Translations under genes and position numbers: made by a program
Assembly (NCBI RefSeq): GCF_018390605.1
Contig: NZ_JAHBGD010000012.1
Location: 278,226 to 342,225 of the forward strand
Direction: 5' to 3'
Length of the DNA stretch: 64,000 bases
DNA from: Ancylobacter defluvii
GTDB taxonomy: Bacteria; Pseudomonadota; Alphaproteobacteria; Rhizobiales; Xanthobacteraceae
The notes under the pieces: model-generated
The model's input: the letters and a program-made list of their open reading frames with translations, nothing else
The model's database searches: none
Told to the model about the DNA's origin: nothing
Shown here: positions 42,766 through 50,933 of the stretch, piece by piece
Layout of the letters: the number at the start of each line of letters is the position of its first letter
Position numbering within the stretch: the first letter of the stretch is position 1

Positions 42766-43923
42766 ATGCCGTGGAAGAACCAGAGCGGCGGACCATGGGG
42801 TGGTGGTCCGCGTGGTCCCTGGGGCAGTGGCCCGCAATCGCCGGGTCCGAACTCTCCCGATCTCGAAGATCTGATCCGCCGCGGTCAGGAAAAGCTACGC
42901 ACCGTGGTGCCCGGCGGCTTCGGCAGCGGCAAGGGCATTCTCGCCATCGTGGCGATCGCCGTGATCGTGTGGCTGCTCTCCGGCTTCTACCGGGTCGAGC
43001 CCGACGAACAGGGCGTGGTGCTGCGTTTCGGCAAGTTCGTCTCGACCTCCAATCCCGGCCTGAACTACCACCTCCCCTACCCGATCGAGACGGTGCTGAC
43101 CCCGCAGGTCACCCGCGTCAACCGCATCGACATCGGCATCCGCTCGGGTGACGATCCGCGCCGCGGCGCCGCCATGCGCGACGTGCCGGAAGAGAGCCTG
43201 ATGCTCACCGGCGACGAGAACATCGTCGACGTCGACTTCGCGGTGTTCTGGATGGTGAAGCCAGCCGCCCCCGGCTCGACCGAGGACATCGGCGCCGCCA
43301 ACTTCCTGTTCAACGTCCAGAACCCGGAAGGCACCATCAAGGCGGTGGCGGAAAGCGCCATGCGCGAGGTGGTCGGCCGCACCAACATCCAGCCGATCCT
43401 CACCGGCGCCCGCCAGAACATCGAAACCGCGGTGCATGACCTGATGCAGCGGACGCTGGACGAATACCAGTCCGGCGTGCTGGTCACCCAGGTCCAGCTG
43501 CAGAAGGTCGACCCGCCGCAGCAGGTCATCGATTCCTTCCGCGACGTGCAGGCCGCCCGCGCCGACGCCGAGCGCCTGCAGAACGAGGCGCAGGCCTATG
43601 CCAACCGCGTCGTCCCCGAGGCGCGCGGCGAATCCGCCCGCATCACCCAGGGCGCGCAGGGCTACAAGGAACGCGCCATCATCGAGGCCCGCGGTCAGGC
43701 CTCGCGCTTCCTCAGCGTGCTCACCGAATATCAGAAGGCGCCCGACGTGACCCGCCAGCGCCTCTATCTCGAAACCATGGAACGCATCTTCGCCGGCATG
43801 GACAAGGTGATCCTCGATACGCAGACCAACGGCGCCGGCGGCCAGGGCGTCGTGCCCTATCTGCCGCTCAGCGCCCTCGAACCCCGCCCGACGACCCCCG
43901 CCGCGCAGGGAGCCGCGAAATGA
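42766..43923 (+). CDS. hflK: HflK, membrane protease modulator (SPFH)
   Basis: The 385-residue protein has a Gly/Pro/Trp-rich cytoplasmic N-terminus (GGPWGGGPRGPWGSG), one transmembrane helix (about 65-82) and an SPFH/band-7 domain. It ends in the long helix VPEARGESARITQGAQGYKE. HflK and HflC form a large periplasm-facing cage around FtsH. The ATG at 42766 has GGGAG 9 nt upstream. It overlaps hflC by 4 nt. Confidence 0.95.
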   Translation: MPWKNQSGGPWGGGPRGPWGSGPQSPGPNSPDLEDLIRRGQEKLRTVVPGGFGSGKGILAIVAIAVIVWLLSGFYRVEPDEQGVVLRFGKFVSTSNPGLNYHLPYPIETVLTPQVTRVNRIDIGIRSGDDPRRGAAMRDVPEESLMLTGDENIVDVDFAVFWMVKPAAPGSTEDIGAANFLFNVQNPEGTIKAVAESAMREVVGRTNIQPILTGARQNIETAVHDLMQRTLDEYQSGVLVTQVQLQKVDPPQQVIDSFRDVQAARADAERLQNEAQAYANRVVPEARGESARITQGAQGYKERAIIEARGQASRFLSVLTEYQKAPDVTRQRLYLETMERIFAGMDKVILDTQTNGAGGQGVVPYLPLSALEPRPTTPAAQGAAK

Positions 43924-44840
43924 GAAACAGTCTCGGTCTCGTCCTTGCCGTCGTCGTCGCCCTTGCCGCCATCGTGCTGTTCTCGGCGCTGTTCTCCGTC
44001 TACCAGACCCAGCAGGCGCTGGTGCTGCGTTTCGGCGAGCCCATCCGCGTCATCGAAACGCCCGGCCTAAATGCCAAGATCCCGCTGGTCGACAGCGTGA
44101 TCCTCATCGACAAGCGCATCCTCGACCTCGAGAACCCCTCGCAGGAAGTGATCGCCGCCGACCAGAAGCGCCTGGTCGTCGATGCCTTCGCCCGCTACCG
44201 CATCACCAACCCGCTGCGCTTCTACCAGGCGGTCGGCACGGTGGAGGGGGCCAATTCCCGCCTCGCCACCATCCTGAACTCGTCGCTGCGCCGGGTGCTC
44301 GGCGAAAGCACCTTCATCCAGGTGGTGCGCGACGAGCGCGAGATGCTGATGACCCGCATCCGCGACCAGGTGAACCGCGAAGCCGCGAATTTCGGCATCA
44401 ACGTCATCGATGTGCGCATCCGCCGCGCCGACCTGCCGGAAGCCAACAGCCAGGCGGTGTTCCAGCGCATGCAGACCGAGCGCCAGCGCGAAGCCTCGGA
44501 GATCCGCGCCCAGGGCGCCGAGCAGGCGCAGACCATCCGCGCGCGCGCCGACCGCGACTCGACGATCATCGTCGCCGAGGCCAACGCCACGGGCGACAAG
44601 CTGCGCGGCGAGGGCGAGGCCGAGCGAAACTCGATCTTCGCCAACGCCTATCAGCAGGACCGCAGCTTCTTCGACTTCTACCGCTCGATGCAGGCCTATG
44701 AGGCGTCGATGAAGAATACCGACACCCGCATGGTGGTCTCGCCTACCTCGGACTTCTTCCGCTTCTTCAACGCGCCCAACCCGGCGGCTGTCGCCCCGGC
44801 GCCCGGCGCGGCTGCCGCTCCCGCCCAGCCGGCGAACTGA
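43920..44840 (+). CDS. hflC: HflC, membrane protease modulator (SPFH)
   Basis: The 306-residue partner of HflK has an N-terminal membrane helix (about 5-27), the SPFH domain starting YQTQQALVLRFGEPIRVIETPGL, a helical stretch (RQREASEIRAQGAEQAQTIR) and a Pro/Ala-rich end. It starts inside the hflK stop (ATGA). The two proteins co-assemble and restrain FtsH. Confidence 0.95.
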   Translation: MRNSLGLVLAVVVALAAIVLFSALFSVYQTQQALVLRFGEPIRVIETPGLNAKIPLVDSVILIDKRILDLENPSQEVIAADQKRLVVDAFARYRITNPLRFYQAVGTVEGANSRLATILNSSLRRVLGESTFIQVVRDEREMLMTRIRDQVNREAANFGINVIDVRIRRADLPEANSQAVFQRMQTERQREASEIRAQGAEQAQTIRARADRDSTIIVAEANATGDKLRGEGEAERNSIFANAYQQDRSFFDFYRSMQAYEASMKNTDTRMVVSPTSDFFRFFNAPNPAAVAPAPGAAAAPAQPAN

Positions 44841-44852
44841 GTTCGGGCGACG

Positions 44853-45038
44853 ATGTCCGATCTCATCGTCGCGCTCGGTCTGGTGTTGGTGATCGAGGGC
44901 CTGATGCTGGCAGCCGCTCCCGGCGCGATGCGCCGCGCCATGGAGGCGATGGAGAAACTGCCGGACGTGCCGCTGCGCATTGCCGGCCTCGTCGGTGCCC
45001 TTGTCGGCCTGCTTGTGGTCTGGCTCATTCGCGGCTGA
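44853..45038 (+). CDS. DUF2065 family small membrane protein
   Basis: The 61-residue product has two membrane helices (LIVALGLVLVIEGLMLAAAP and IAGLVGALVGLLVVWLI). It sits 12 nt after hflC, the place where DUF2065 (YjeT) genes usually lie. Its role is unknown; the context suggests help to the HflKC complex. Confidence 0.85.
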   Translation: MSDLIVALGLVLVIEGLMLAAAPGAMRRAMEAMEKLPDVPLRIAGLVGALVGLLVVWLIRG

Positions 45039-45213
45039 TCCTTCCGCCGGGTGCCATGCGCATCCGGCGGCGCTCCCCGCGTCCAAGGGCCCAGCACGGC
45101 TCGCGCGCTTTTGGCTTGCATCGCGCCCGCCCCCGGTTAAGCGTTCGCCGATGGAGCCCTGTTCCGCGCCGTAGCGGAAGGGGCCGATCCCGTCGGGACG
45201 CGAAGGAGGCACC

Positions 45214-46716
45214 ATGTCCGCACCCCATCGAGGCGCCGCTCTCTCCACCCTGTCGCTCGCCGCGATGCTCGGCCTGTCCCTGCTGTTCGGCGCCGCCGCC
45301 CCGGCCATCGCCGCCGCCACCAAGGGCCCGGATACCGTCGCCGATACCGCCGCGCGGGTGATGGACGCGGTGGTCAACATCTCCACCTCGCAGACCGTGG
45401 CGCCGTCGCGCAGCGTGCCGACCCCGGAACTGCCGCCCGGCTCGCCCTTCGAGGAGTTCTTCGAGGAATTCTTCAAGCGCCGCCAGCAGCAGGGCGAGGA
45501 GAATGGTGGCCGGCCGCGGCGCGTCTCCTCCCTCGGCTCCGGCTTCGTCATCGACCCGACCGGCTTCATCGTCACCAACAACCACGTCATCGCCGATGCC
45601 GACGAGATCTATGCCAACTTCGCCGACGGCAGCAAGCTCAAGGCCGAGCTGGTCGGCCGCGACACCAAGGTCGATCTCGCGCTGCTCAAGGTGACGCCGC
45701 CGGAAGGCAAGACGCTCACCTCGGTGAAGTTCGGCGATTCCGACGTGCTGCGCGTCGGCGACTGGGTGATGGCGATCGGCAATCCGTTCGGCCTCGGCGG
45801 CACGCTGACGGTGGGCGTCATCTCGGCGCGCAACCGCGACATCAATTCGGGGCCCTACGACAATTTCCTGCAGACCGACGCCGCCATCAATCGCGGTAAT
45901 TCCGGCGGTCCGCTCTTCGACATGGACGGCAACGTCATCGGCATCAACACCGCCATTATCTCGCCCTCCGGCGGCTCGATCGGCATCGGCTTCGCGGTGC
46001 CGGCCAACACCGCGGTGCCGGTGATCGCCCAGCTGAAGGAATTCGGCGAGACCCGGCGCGGCTGGATCGGCGTGCGCATCCAGCAGGTCACCGACGAGAT
46101 CGCCGAGAGCCTGTCGCTCGGCAAGACGCGCGGCGCCCTGGTGGGCTCGGTGACCGATGACGGTCCGGCAGCCAAGGGTGGCATCAAGGCCGGCGACGTC
46201 ATCGTCAAGTTCGACGGCAAGGACGTGAAGGACATGCGCGCGCTGCCGATCATCGTCGCCGACACCCCGGTGGACAAGCAGGTCGAGGTGGTGGTGGTGC
46301 GCAGGGGCAAGGAAGAGACCCTGAAGCTCGCCGTCGGCCGCCTCGACGAGAACGACAAGCCGGCCGACAGCGAAGCCCCGGCGTCGCCCGACAAGCCGGC
46401 GCCCGATGCCACGACCACCACCAAGCTGATGGGGATGGAGATCGCCGAGCTCACGCCCGAGCTGCGCACCCGGTTCAAGCTGAAGGACGACGCCAAGGGC
46501 GTCGTGATCGTGGCGGTGCAGCCAAGCACCCCCGCCGCCGATCGCGGCCTCGTCGCCGGCAACCTCATCCTGGAGGTGAACCAGGAGGCGACCGGCACGC
46601 CGAAGGATGTGGAGAACCGCATCGCCACGCTGAAGAAGGACGGCCGGCGCTCGGCGCTGCTGATGATCGGCGACGCCGACGGCCAGGTACGCTTCACCGC
46701 CCTGCCGGTGGATTAG
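45214..46716 (+). CDS. degP: Do family periplasmic serine endoprotease (DegP/HtrA)
   Basis: The 500-residue protein has a signal peptide (about 1-33), a trypsin-like domain with the triad His124 (VTNNHVIADADE), Asp154 (KVDLALLKV) and Ser230 (INRGNSGGPLF), and two C-terminal PDZ domains (about 285-375 and 415-495). It degrades or refolds misfolded envelope proteins. A strong AAGGAGG precedes the ATG. It lies 175 nt behind the DUF2065 gene in the same direction. Confidence 0.95.
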   Translation: MSAPHRGAALSTLSLAAMLGLSLLFGAAAPAIAAATKGPDTVADTAARVMDAVVNISTSQTVAPSRSVPTPELPPGSPFEEFFEEFFKRRQQQGEENGGRPRRVSSLGSGFVIDPTGFIVTNNHVIADADEIYANFADGSKLKAELVGRDTKVDLALLKVTPPEGKTLTSVKFGDSDVLRVGDWVMAIGNPFGLGGTLTVGVISARNRDINSGPYDNFLQTDAAINRGNSGGPLFDMDGNVIGINTAIISPSGGSIGIGFAVPANTAVPVIAQLKEFGETRRGWIGVRIQQVTDEIAESLSLGKTRGALVGSVTDDGPAAKGGIKAGDVIVKFDGKDVKDMRALPIIVADTPVDKQVEVVVVRRGKEETLKLAVGRLDENDKPADSEAPASPDKPAPDATTTTKLMGMEIAELTPELRTRFKLKDDAKGVVIVAVQPSTPAADRGLVAGNLILEVNQEATGTPKDVENRIATLKKDGRRSALLMIGDADGQVRFTALPVD

Positions 46717-47149
46717 GGCGCGCCGCGACCCGCCGGTGGCTTCGGAAAGCCTCGGGGAGCCTCGGCGCGCCGCTACGGCAGGCCGAGGCCTTCGCCGGCA
46801 CGCCGCCGGCCATCTGTCTCGCTGAAGCCCGGCATTCCGGCTTCAACGCCTCAGCCGCCGGCCCGGCAAGAACCGGGCTCCGGTAGAGCAAGGGAACTCC
46901 GGGTAGGTGCAGAAATCCGGCCGACGCCGTTGGCTGAGCGTCGAGGTGCCCGGCACGGCCTGTAGCCGAGCGTGGGAACGTCCTTCGACAATCGATGATT
47001 CGGTGTCCCGCGGAATGACGCCGCGGCGACCCCCGCTATGCCTCTCGCCCGCGGGGGCAAGATCATCCTCGACAACGGCTACCCGACGACAGCCGCGCAG
47101 CGCCACTTCCGTGAGCCCGAGGCCTCGCCAGGCGGCCTGTGCAGCGTGT
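46717..47149. other. Unassigned intergenic region after degP
   Basis: No convincing gene is seen in these 433 nt between convergent degP and the DUF1036 gene. Several short GC-rich inverted repeats occur, for example GCCCGG/CCGGGC (around 46860-46880) and CGCGG/CCGCG (around 47010-47030). Small open frames on both strands look random. Confidence 0.5.
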
Positions 47150-47686
47150 TTATGGCGCCTTTACCGGCGGCAGCGGCGCGGCGGCGCCCCCGGCCTGCGC
47201 GGTGGGCTTCTGCCCCCCCTCGGTCAGTTGCACCGTCCAGCTCTTCTGTTCCTGGGTATCGACCTCGAAGAAGCCGGTACGGTCGAAGCCGCGCGCCAGG
47301 CAGTTCTCGATGCCGCGAATGGTGAATTCCTTGTCGCGGGTGCACATGAAGGCCTTGCCGGCCCACTCCCCACCCTGATCGTAATCCATTGCATAGACAT
47401 AGTAGAACCGCGCCACCAGGTCGCCGCGCAGCAGCGTCTCGCAGCTGCGGGCGCCGAGGTTCCACCAGCCCTCGGTCGCCCAGGCCTCGCCATCCTTGTA
47501 GCCGAGCGCGATGCCGACCCGGCTGTTCGAGCGGTTGCACAGGCGGAAATCCGCCGCCGCCGGCACCGGGGCCAGCGTCGCCAGAACCGGCAGGGCGGCG
47601 AGCGCGGCAAGCATCAGCCGCGCGCACCGGCGCGGCTGTCCCGGCTTGGGCAGGTCAGGGATCGACGAGAACGGCACGGAAATCAT
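47150..47686 (-). CDS. DUF1036 family exported protein
   Basis: The 178-residue product has a hydrophobic export signal (LMLAALAALPVLATLAPVPAAA) and a DUF1036 domain: DFRLCNRSNSRVGIALGYKDGEAWATEGWWN, SCETLL, FYYVYA and FMCTRDKEFTIRG. The paired Cys residues probably form disulfides. The C-terminus is Pro/Ala rich. The first possible ATG (47686) overlaps the end of the glycerate kinase gene by 32 nt and has no good ribosome-binding site; an ATG at 47614 is the alternative. Function unknown. Confidence 0.75.
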   Translation of the reverse strand: MISVPFSSIPDLPKPGQPRRCARLMLAALAALPVLATLAPVPAAADFRLCNRSNSRVGIALGYKDGEAWATEGWWNLGARSCETLLRGDLVARFYYVYAMDYDQGGEWAGKAFMCTRDKEFTIRGIENCLARGFDRTGFFEVDTQEQKSWTVQLTEGGQKPTAQAGGAAAPLPPVKAP

Positions 47687-48947
47687 TGACGTTGGTGCAG
47701 GTAGGGCCCGGCGCCAGCAAATCGCCGATCGCCTCGAAGAAGCTCGTCGAATCGTTATTGGCGAGAAAGGCGGCAGGATCGAGACCGGCCGCCGCGGCGC
47801 GCGCCAGCGTGTCGGGCGTCACATGGGCGCCGGCCGGGTCGGTGGCATCGCCGCCGCCGCCATCGGTGCCGTCGGTGTCGCCGGCCACCGCATAGATCTG
47901 GCTCGCGCCTTCCAGCGCCACCGCGAGCGCCAGCGCGAATTCCTGGTTCGGCCCGCCGCGGCCATTGCCGCGCATGGTGACGGTGAGTTCGCCCCCGGAC
48001 ATCAGCACCGCCTTGCGGCCGGCGGCCTTCAACTCCTTCGCCTGCGCCGCCTGCGCCGCCGCCACCTCGCGGGCCTCGCCCTCGAGATTGTCGCCGAGCA
48101 GCACCGGCTCATAGCCGGCGTCACGCACCAGCTGCTCGGTGGCGACGAAACTGTCGGACGGCCGGGAGATCAAATAATACTCGGCATTGGCGAAGGCGGC
48201 ATCGCCCGGCTTGGGCGATTCATTGGCGGTGTCGCGCAGCGCCACGGCGACCGAAGCCGGCGGATCGATGCGGTAGCGGGCGAGCACATCGCGCGCCTCG
48301 GCGAGCGTGGTGGGATCCGGCACGGTGGGGCCGGAACCGATCACCGCCGGATCGTCGCCCGGCACGTCGGAGATCGACAGCGTCACCACATGCGCCGGCT
48401 GCGCCAGCGTCGCCAGCCGGCCGCCCTTGATGCGCGACAGGTGCTTACGCACGGTGTTGATCTCGGTAATGTTGGCGCCGGAGCGCAGCAGTGCCTTGGT
48501 CAGCGCCCGCTTGTCGTCGAGCTCGACGCCATAGGCCGGGGCGATCCAGTTGGCCGAGGCGCCGCCGGAGAGCAGAACCAGCACCAGATCCTCCTCGGTC
48601 GCCGAGGCGGCAAGGTCGAGCGCCTTCTGCGCCCCGGCAAGGCCGGCGGCGTCCGGCACCGGATGGCCGGCTTCCACCATTTCCAGCTGCCGGGTCGGCC
48701 GGCCATAGCCATGGCGGGCGACGCCAATGCCCTTGAGCCGCGCGGGATCGAAGCCGTGCTGGTCGAGATAATACGATTCGGCGACTTCCAGCATCGAGCC
48801 GGCCGCCTTGCCGGCGGCGAGCAGGATCAGCCGGCCGGTAGCCGGCGGCGGCGGCAGCGCCGGGGGAAGACAGGTAGAGGGATGGGCAGCGGCCACCGCC
48901 GCGGAGAACAGCCTGTCGAGAAACGCGCGCGCCGATCCGTCTGTCAT
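47655..48947 (-). CDS. Glycerate kinase (type 2, MOFRL family)
   Basis: The 430-residue enzyme phosphorylates glycerate, in this family usually to 2-phosphoglycerate, feeding lower glycolysis or the serine/glyoxylate routes. Visible blocks are ILLAAGKAAGSML, VLLSGGASANW, VVTLSISDVPGDDPAVIGSGPTVPD and the MOFRL domain region MSGGELTVTMRGNGRGGPNQEFALA with AVAGDTDGTDG. AGGGG lies ahead of the ATG. Its end overlaps the DUF1036 gene. Confidence 0.92.
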   Translation of the reverse strand: MTDGSARAFLDRLFSAAVAAAHPSTCLPPALPPPPATGRLILLAAGKAAGSMLEVAESYYLDQHGFDPARLKGIGVARHGYGRPTRQLEMVEAGHPVPDAAGLAGAQKALDLAASATEEDLVLVLLSGGASANWIAPAYGVELDDKRALTKALLRSGANITEINTVRKHLSRIKGGRLATLAQPAHVVTLSISDVPGDDPAVIGSGPTVPDPTTLAEARDVLARYRIDPPASVAVALRDTANESPKPGDAAFANAEYYLISRPSDSFVATEQLVRDAGYEPVLLGDNLEGEAREVAAAQAAQAKELKAAGRKAVLMSGGELTVTMRGNGRGGPNQEFALALAVALEGASQIYAVAGDTDGTDGGGGDATDPAGAHVTPDTLARAAAAGLDPAAFLANNDSTSFFEAIGDLLAPGPTCTNVNDFRAVLVDP

Positions 48948-49098
48948 TGCAACCCCTGGCTTTGCCCCGCCGAGCTTTCATTCTTGCGCGCGGATCGGTC
49001 GAATCCGGTTCCCGCGCGACGCGAAACGGGCGTATTCCTATGGCACCAGAGCCCGCTCGTCACTATCTCCGCCGCCACTTTCGTAGCATAGGGACATT

Positions 49099-49971
49099 AT
49101 GCGCCGGCCCGATCTTTCCGATGAACCCTCGCCCGCCGACCTCGACCCGGCCGACGACGCCTTTCATCCCTTCGAGCGCATCGACGGCGATGCCGCGGCC
49201 GGCCTCCTCCTCATCTGCGACCATGCCTCCAATGCCCTGCCGGCGCGCTACGGCACGCTCGGCCTGCCGCCCGCCGAGCTGGAGCGTCACATCGGCTACG
49301 ACATCGGCGCCGCCGGCGTGACGCGGGCGCTGGCCAGCGCGCTCGGCTGCCCGGCGGTACTGTCGCACTTCTCGCGACTGCTGATCGATCCCAATCGCGG
49401 CGAGGACGACCCGACGCTGGTGATGCGGTTGTCCGATGGCGCCATCATCCCCGGCAACCGTCATGTGGACGAGGCGGAGACCACCTACCGACTCGACCGT
49501 TTCCACCGCCCCTATCACCGCGCCGTCGCCGCCGAGATCGCCCGCATGACGGCGACCGGCCTGGCGCCGGCGATCTTCTCGGTGCACTCGTTCACCCCGG
49601 TGTGGCGCGGTTCGCCGCGGCCCTGGCACATCGCCCTGCTCTGGGACCTCGACCCCCGCTTCGCCCGCCCGCTGATCGAGGGGCTGGAGGCGGAAGGCGA
49701 CCTCATCGTCGGCGACAACGAGCCCTATGACGGCGCGCTGAAGAACGACTGCCTGTATCGCCACGGCACCGCCACCGGCCTCGCCCATGTGCTGATCGAG
49801 ATCCGCCAGGACCTCATCGCCGACCTCGACGGCCAGATCGCCTGGGCCGACCGGCTGGCGAAGCTGCTGCCCGGCATCCTGGCGAGCGCGGAATTGCATG
49901 AGCGGCGGCTGTTCGGTTCGCGCACCGGGCCGGTGACGCCGCTCGACATCGCCGAACTGACCGCCGCCTGA
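49099..49971 (+). CDS. N-formylglutamate amidohydrolase-like enzyme
   Basis: The 290-residue product has the family blocks LLICDHASNALPARYG, DIGAAGVTRALA, SVHSFTPVWRG with the metal-binding His, and VLIEIRQDLI. The family releases formate from N-formylglutamate in histidine breakdown, but no hut genes are near, so the true substrate is open. An AGGGAC precedes the ATG. The DUF1244 gene follows 29 nt later. Confidence 0.88.
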   Translation: MRRPDLSDEPSPADLDPADDAFHPFERIDGDAAAGLLLICDHASNALPARYGTLGLPPAELERHIGYDIGAAGVTRALASALGCPAVLSHFSRLLIDPNRGEDDPTLVMRLSDGAIIPGNRHVDEAETTYRLDRFHRPYHRAVAAEIARMTATGLAPAIFSVHSFTPVWRGSPRPWHIALLWDLDPRFARPLIEGLEAEGDLIVGDNEPYDGALKNDCLYRHGTATGLAHVLIEIRQDLIADLDGQIAWADRLAKLLPGILASAELHERRLFGSRTGPVTPLDIAELTAA

Positions 49972-50000
49972 GCGCGGCGGGGAACCGACCGGAGGATTCC

Positions 50001-50312
50001 ATGCCCGACGACATCACCGCTCCCGGCGAGACCAGCCGCACCGAACTCGAGGCGGCCGCCTTCCGCCGTCTGGTCCAGCATCTGCGCGAGCGCACCGACG
50101 TACAGAACATCGATCTGATGAACCTCGCCGGCTTCTGCCGCAACTGCCTCGCCAACTGGTATCTCGATGCCGCCCAGGAGCGCGGCCTGCCGCTCACCAA
50201 GGACGAGAGCCGCGAAGCCGTCTATGGCATGCCCTATGAGGACTGGAAGGCGGCGCACCAAGCCGGGGCAAGCCCGGAACAGAAAGCCGCCTTCAAGGGC
50301 CCCGGCCACTGA
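50001..50312 (+). CDS. DUF1244 family protein
   Basis: The 103-residue product matches DUF1244: AAFRRLVQHLRERTDVQNIDLMNLAGFCRNCLANWY and EAVYGMPYEDWKA. Two Cys in GFCRNC suggest metal or redox chemistry. Function unknown. GGAGG precedes the ATG, and it follows the amidohydrolase-like gene closely, so they are probably one unit. Confidence 0.88.
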   Translation: MPDDITAPGETSRTELEAAAFRRLVQHLRERTDVQNIDLMNLAGFCRNCLANWYLDAAQERGLPLTKDESREAVYGMPYEDWKAAHQAGASPEQKAAFKGPGH

Positions 50313-50470
50313 GCCCGCCAAACGCAGGCGAGTCTGTGCATGGCGGTGGATAGCGGGCGCAGCCGCCCGCACTTCCCCTTGGCGAACTTGACGCCGGCGA
50401 GCGCTTCCGCTCCTGATCGCCGCCCGTTTTTCATCACCCGACGAGCCGGATCGCTCCGGCGGGAGAAACT

Positions 50471-50752
50471 ATGTCCGACATTCCGAACGACCAGCCGCTG
50501 TCCGATGCCGCCGCCGGCTTTGCCAAGGAACAGCTGAAATCCTTCATCGAGCGCATCGAGCGTCTCGAGGAAGAGAAGAAGACCATTTCCGAGGACATCA
50601 AGGACGTGTTCGCCGAAGCCAAGGGCACCGGCTTCGACGTCAAGGCGCTGCGCGAGATCCTGAAGATCCGCAAGCAGGACGCCGACCAGCGCGCCGAGCA
50701 CGAGGCGATCGTCGACCTCTATCTGCAGGCGCTGGGCATGATCGGCAACTGA
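50471..50752 (+). CDS. gapR: GapR, nucleoid-associated DNA-binding protein (DUF2312)
   Basis: The 93-residue product is almost wholly helical: [52 protein letters not shown]. It is the GapR family, which in Caulobacter clamps overtwisted DNA ahead of polymerases and aids replication with topoisomerases. GGGAG precedes the ATG. A 16-bp terminator follows. Confidence 0.93.
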   Translation: MSDIPNDQPLSDAAAGFAKEQLKSFIERIERLEEEKKTISEDIKDVFAEAKGTGFDVKALREILKIRKQDADQRAEHEAIVDLYLQALGMIGN

Positions 50753-50820
50753 GCAGGCGGCGGAGCCCCGCTCCGCCGGCCGCCAAGCCGGTTGCGATCG
50801 GCTGAACTCACCGGATCGAC

Positions 50821-50860
50821 GGAAAACGGCCCCGGCTTCAATCAGCCGGGGCCGTTTTCC
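50821..50860. terminator. 16-bp perfect bidirectional terminator
   Basis: The arms 50821-50836 (GGAAAACGGCCCCGGC) and 50845-50860 are exact reverse complements with an 8-nt loop. The arm ends are A4 and T4, so it can stop both gapR and the convergent DUF882 gene. Confidence 0.85.
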
Positions 50861-50933
50861 GTGCAAAGGTCGCTCAAGCGCTGCGCGCAGAATGGACGGC
50901 AACTGGATCGGCCCCCGCGTCGGGGGGCCGCCG

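Noticed and set aside
46843..47106. Small minus-strand protein genes between degP and the DUF1036 gene
   Set aside because: No ribosome-binding site, no family resemblance and random composition.
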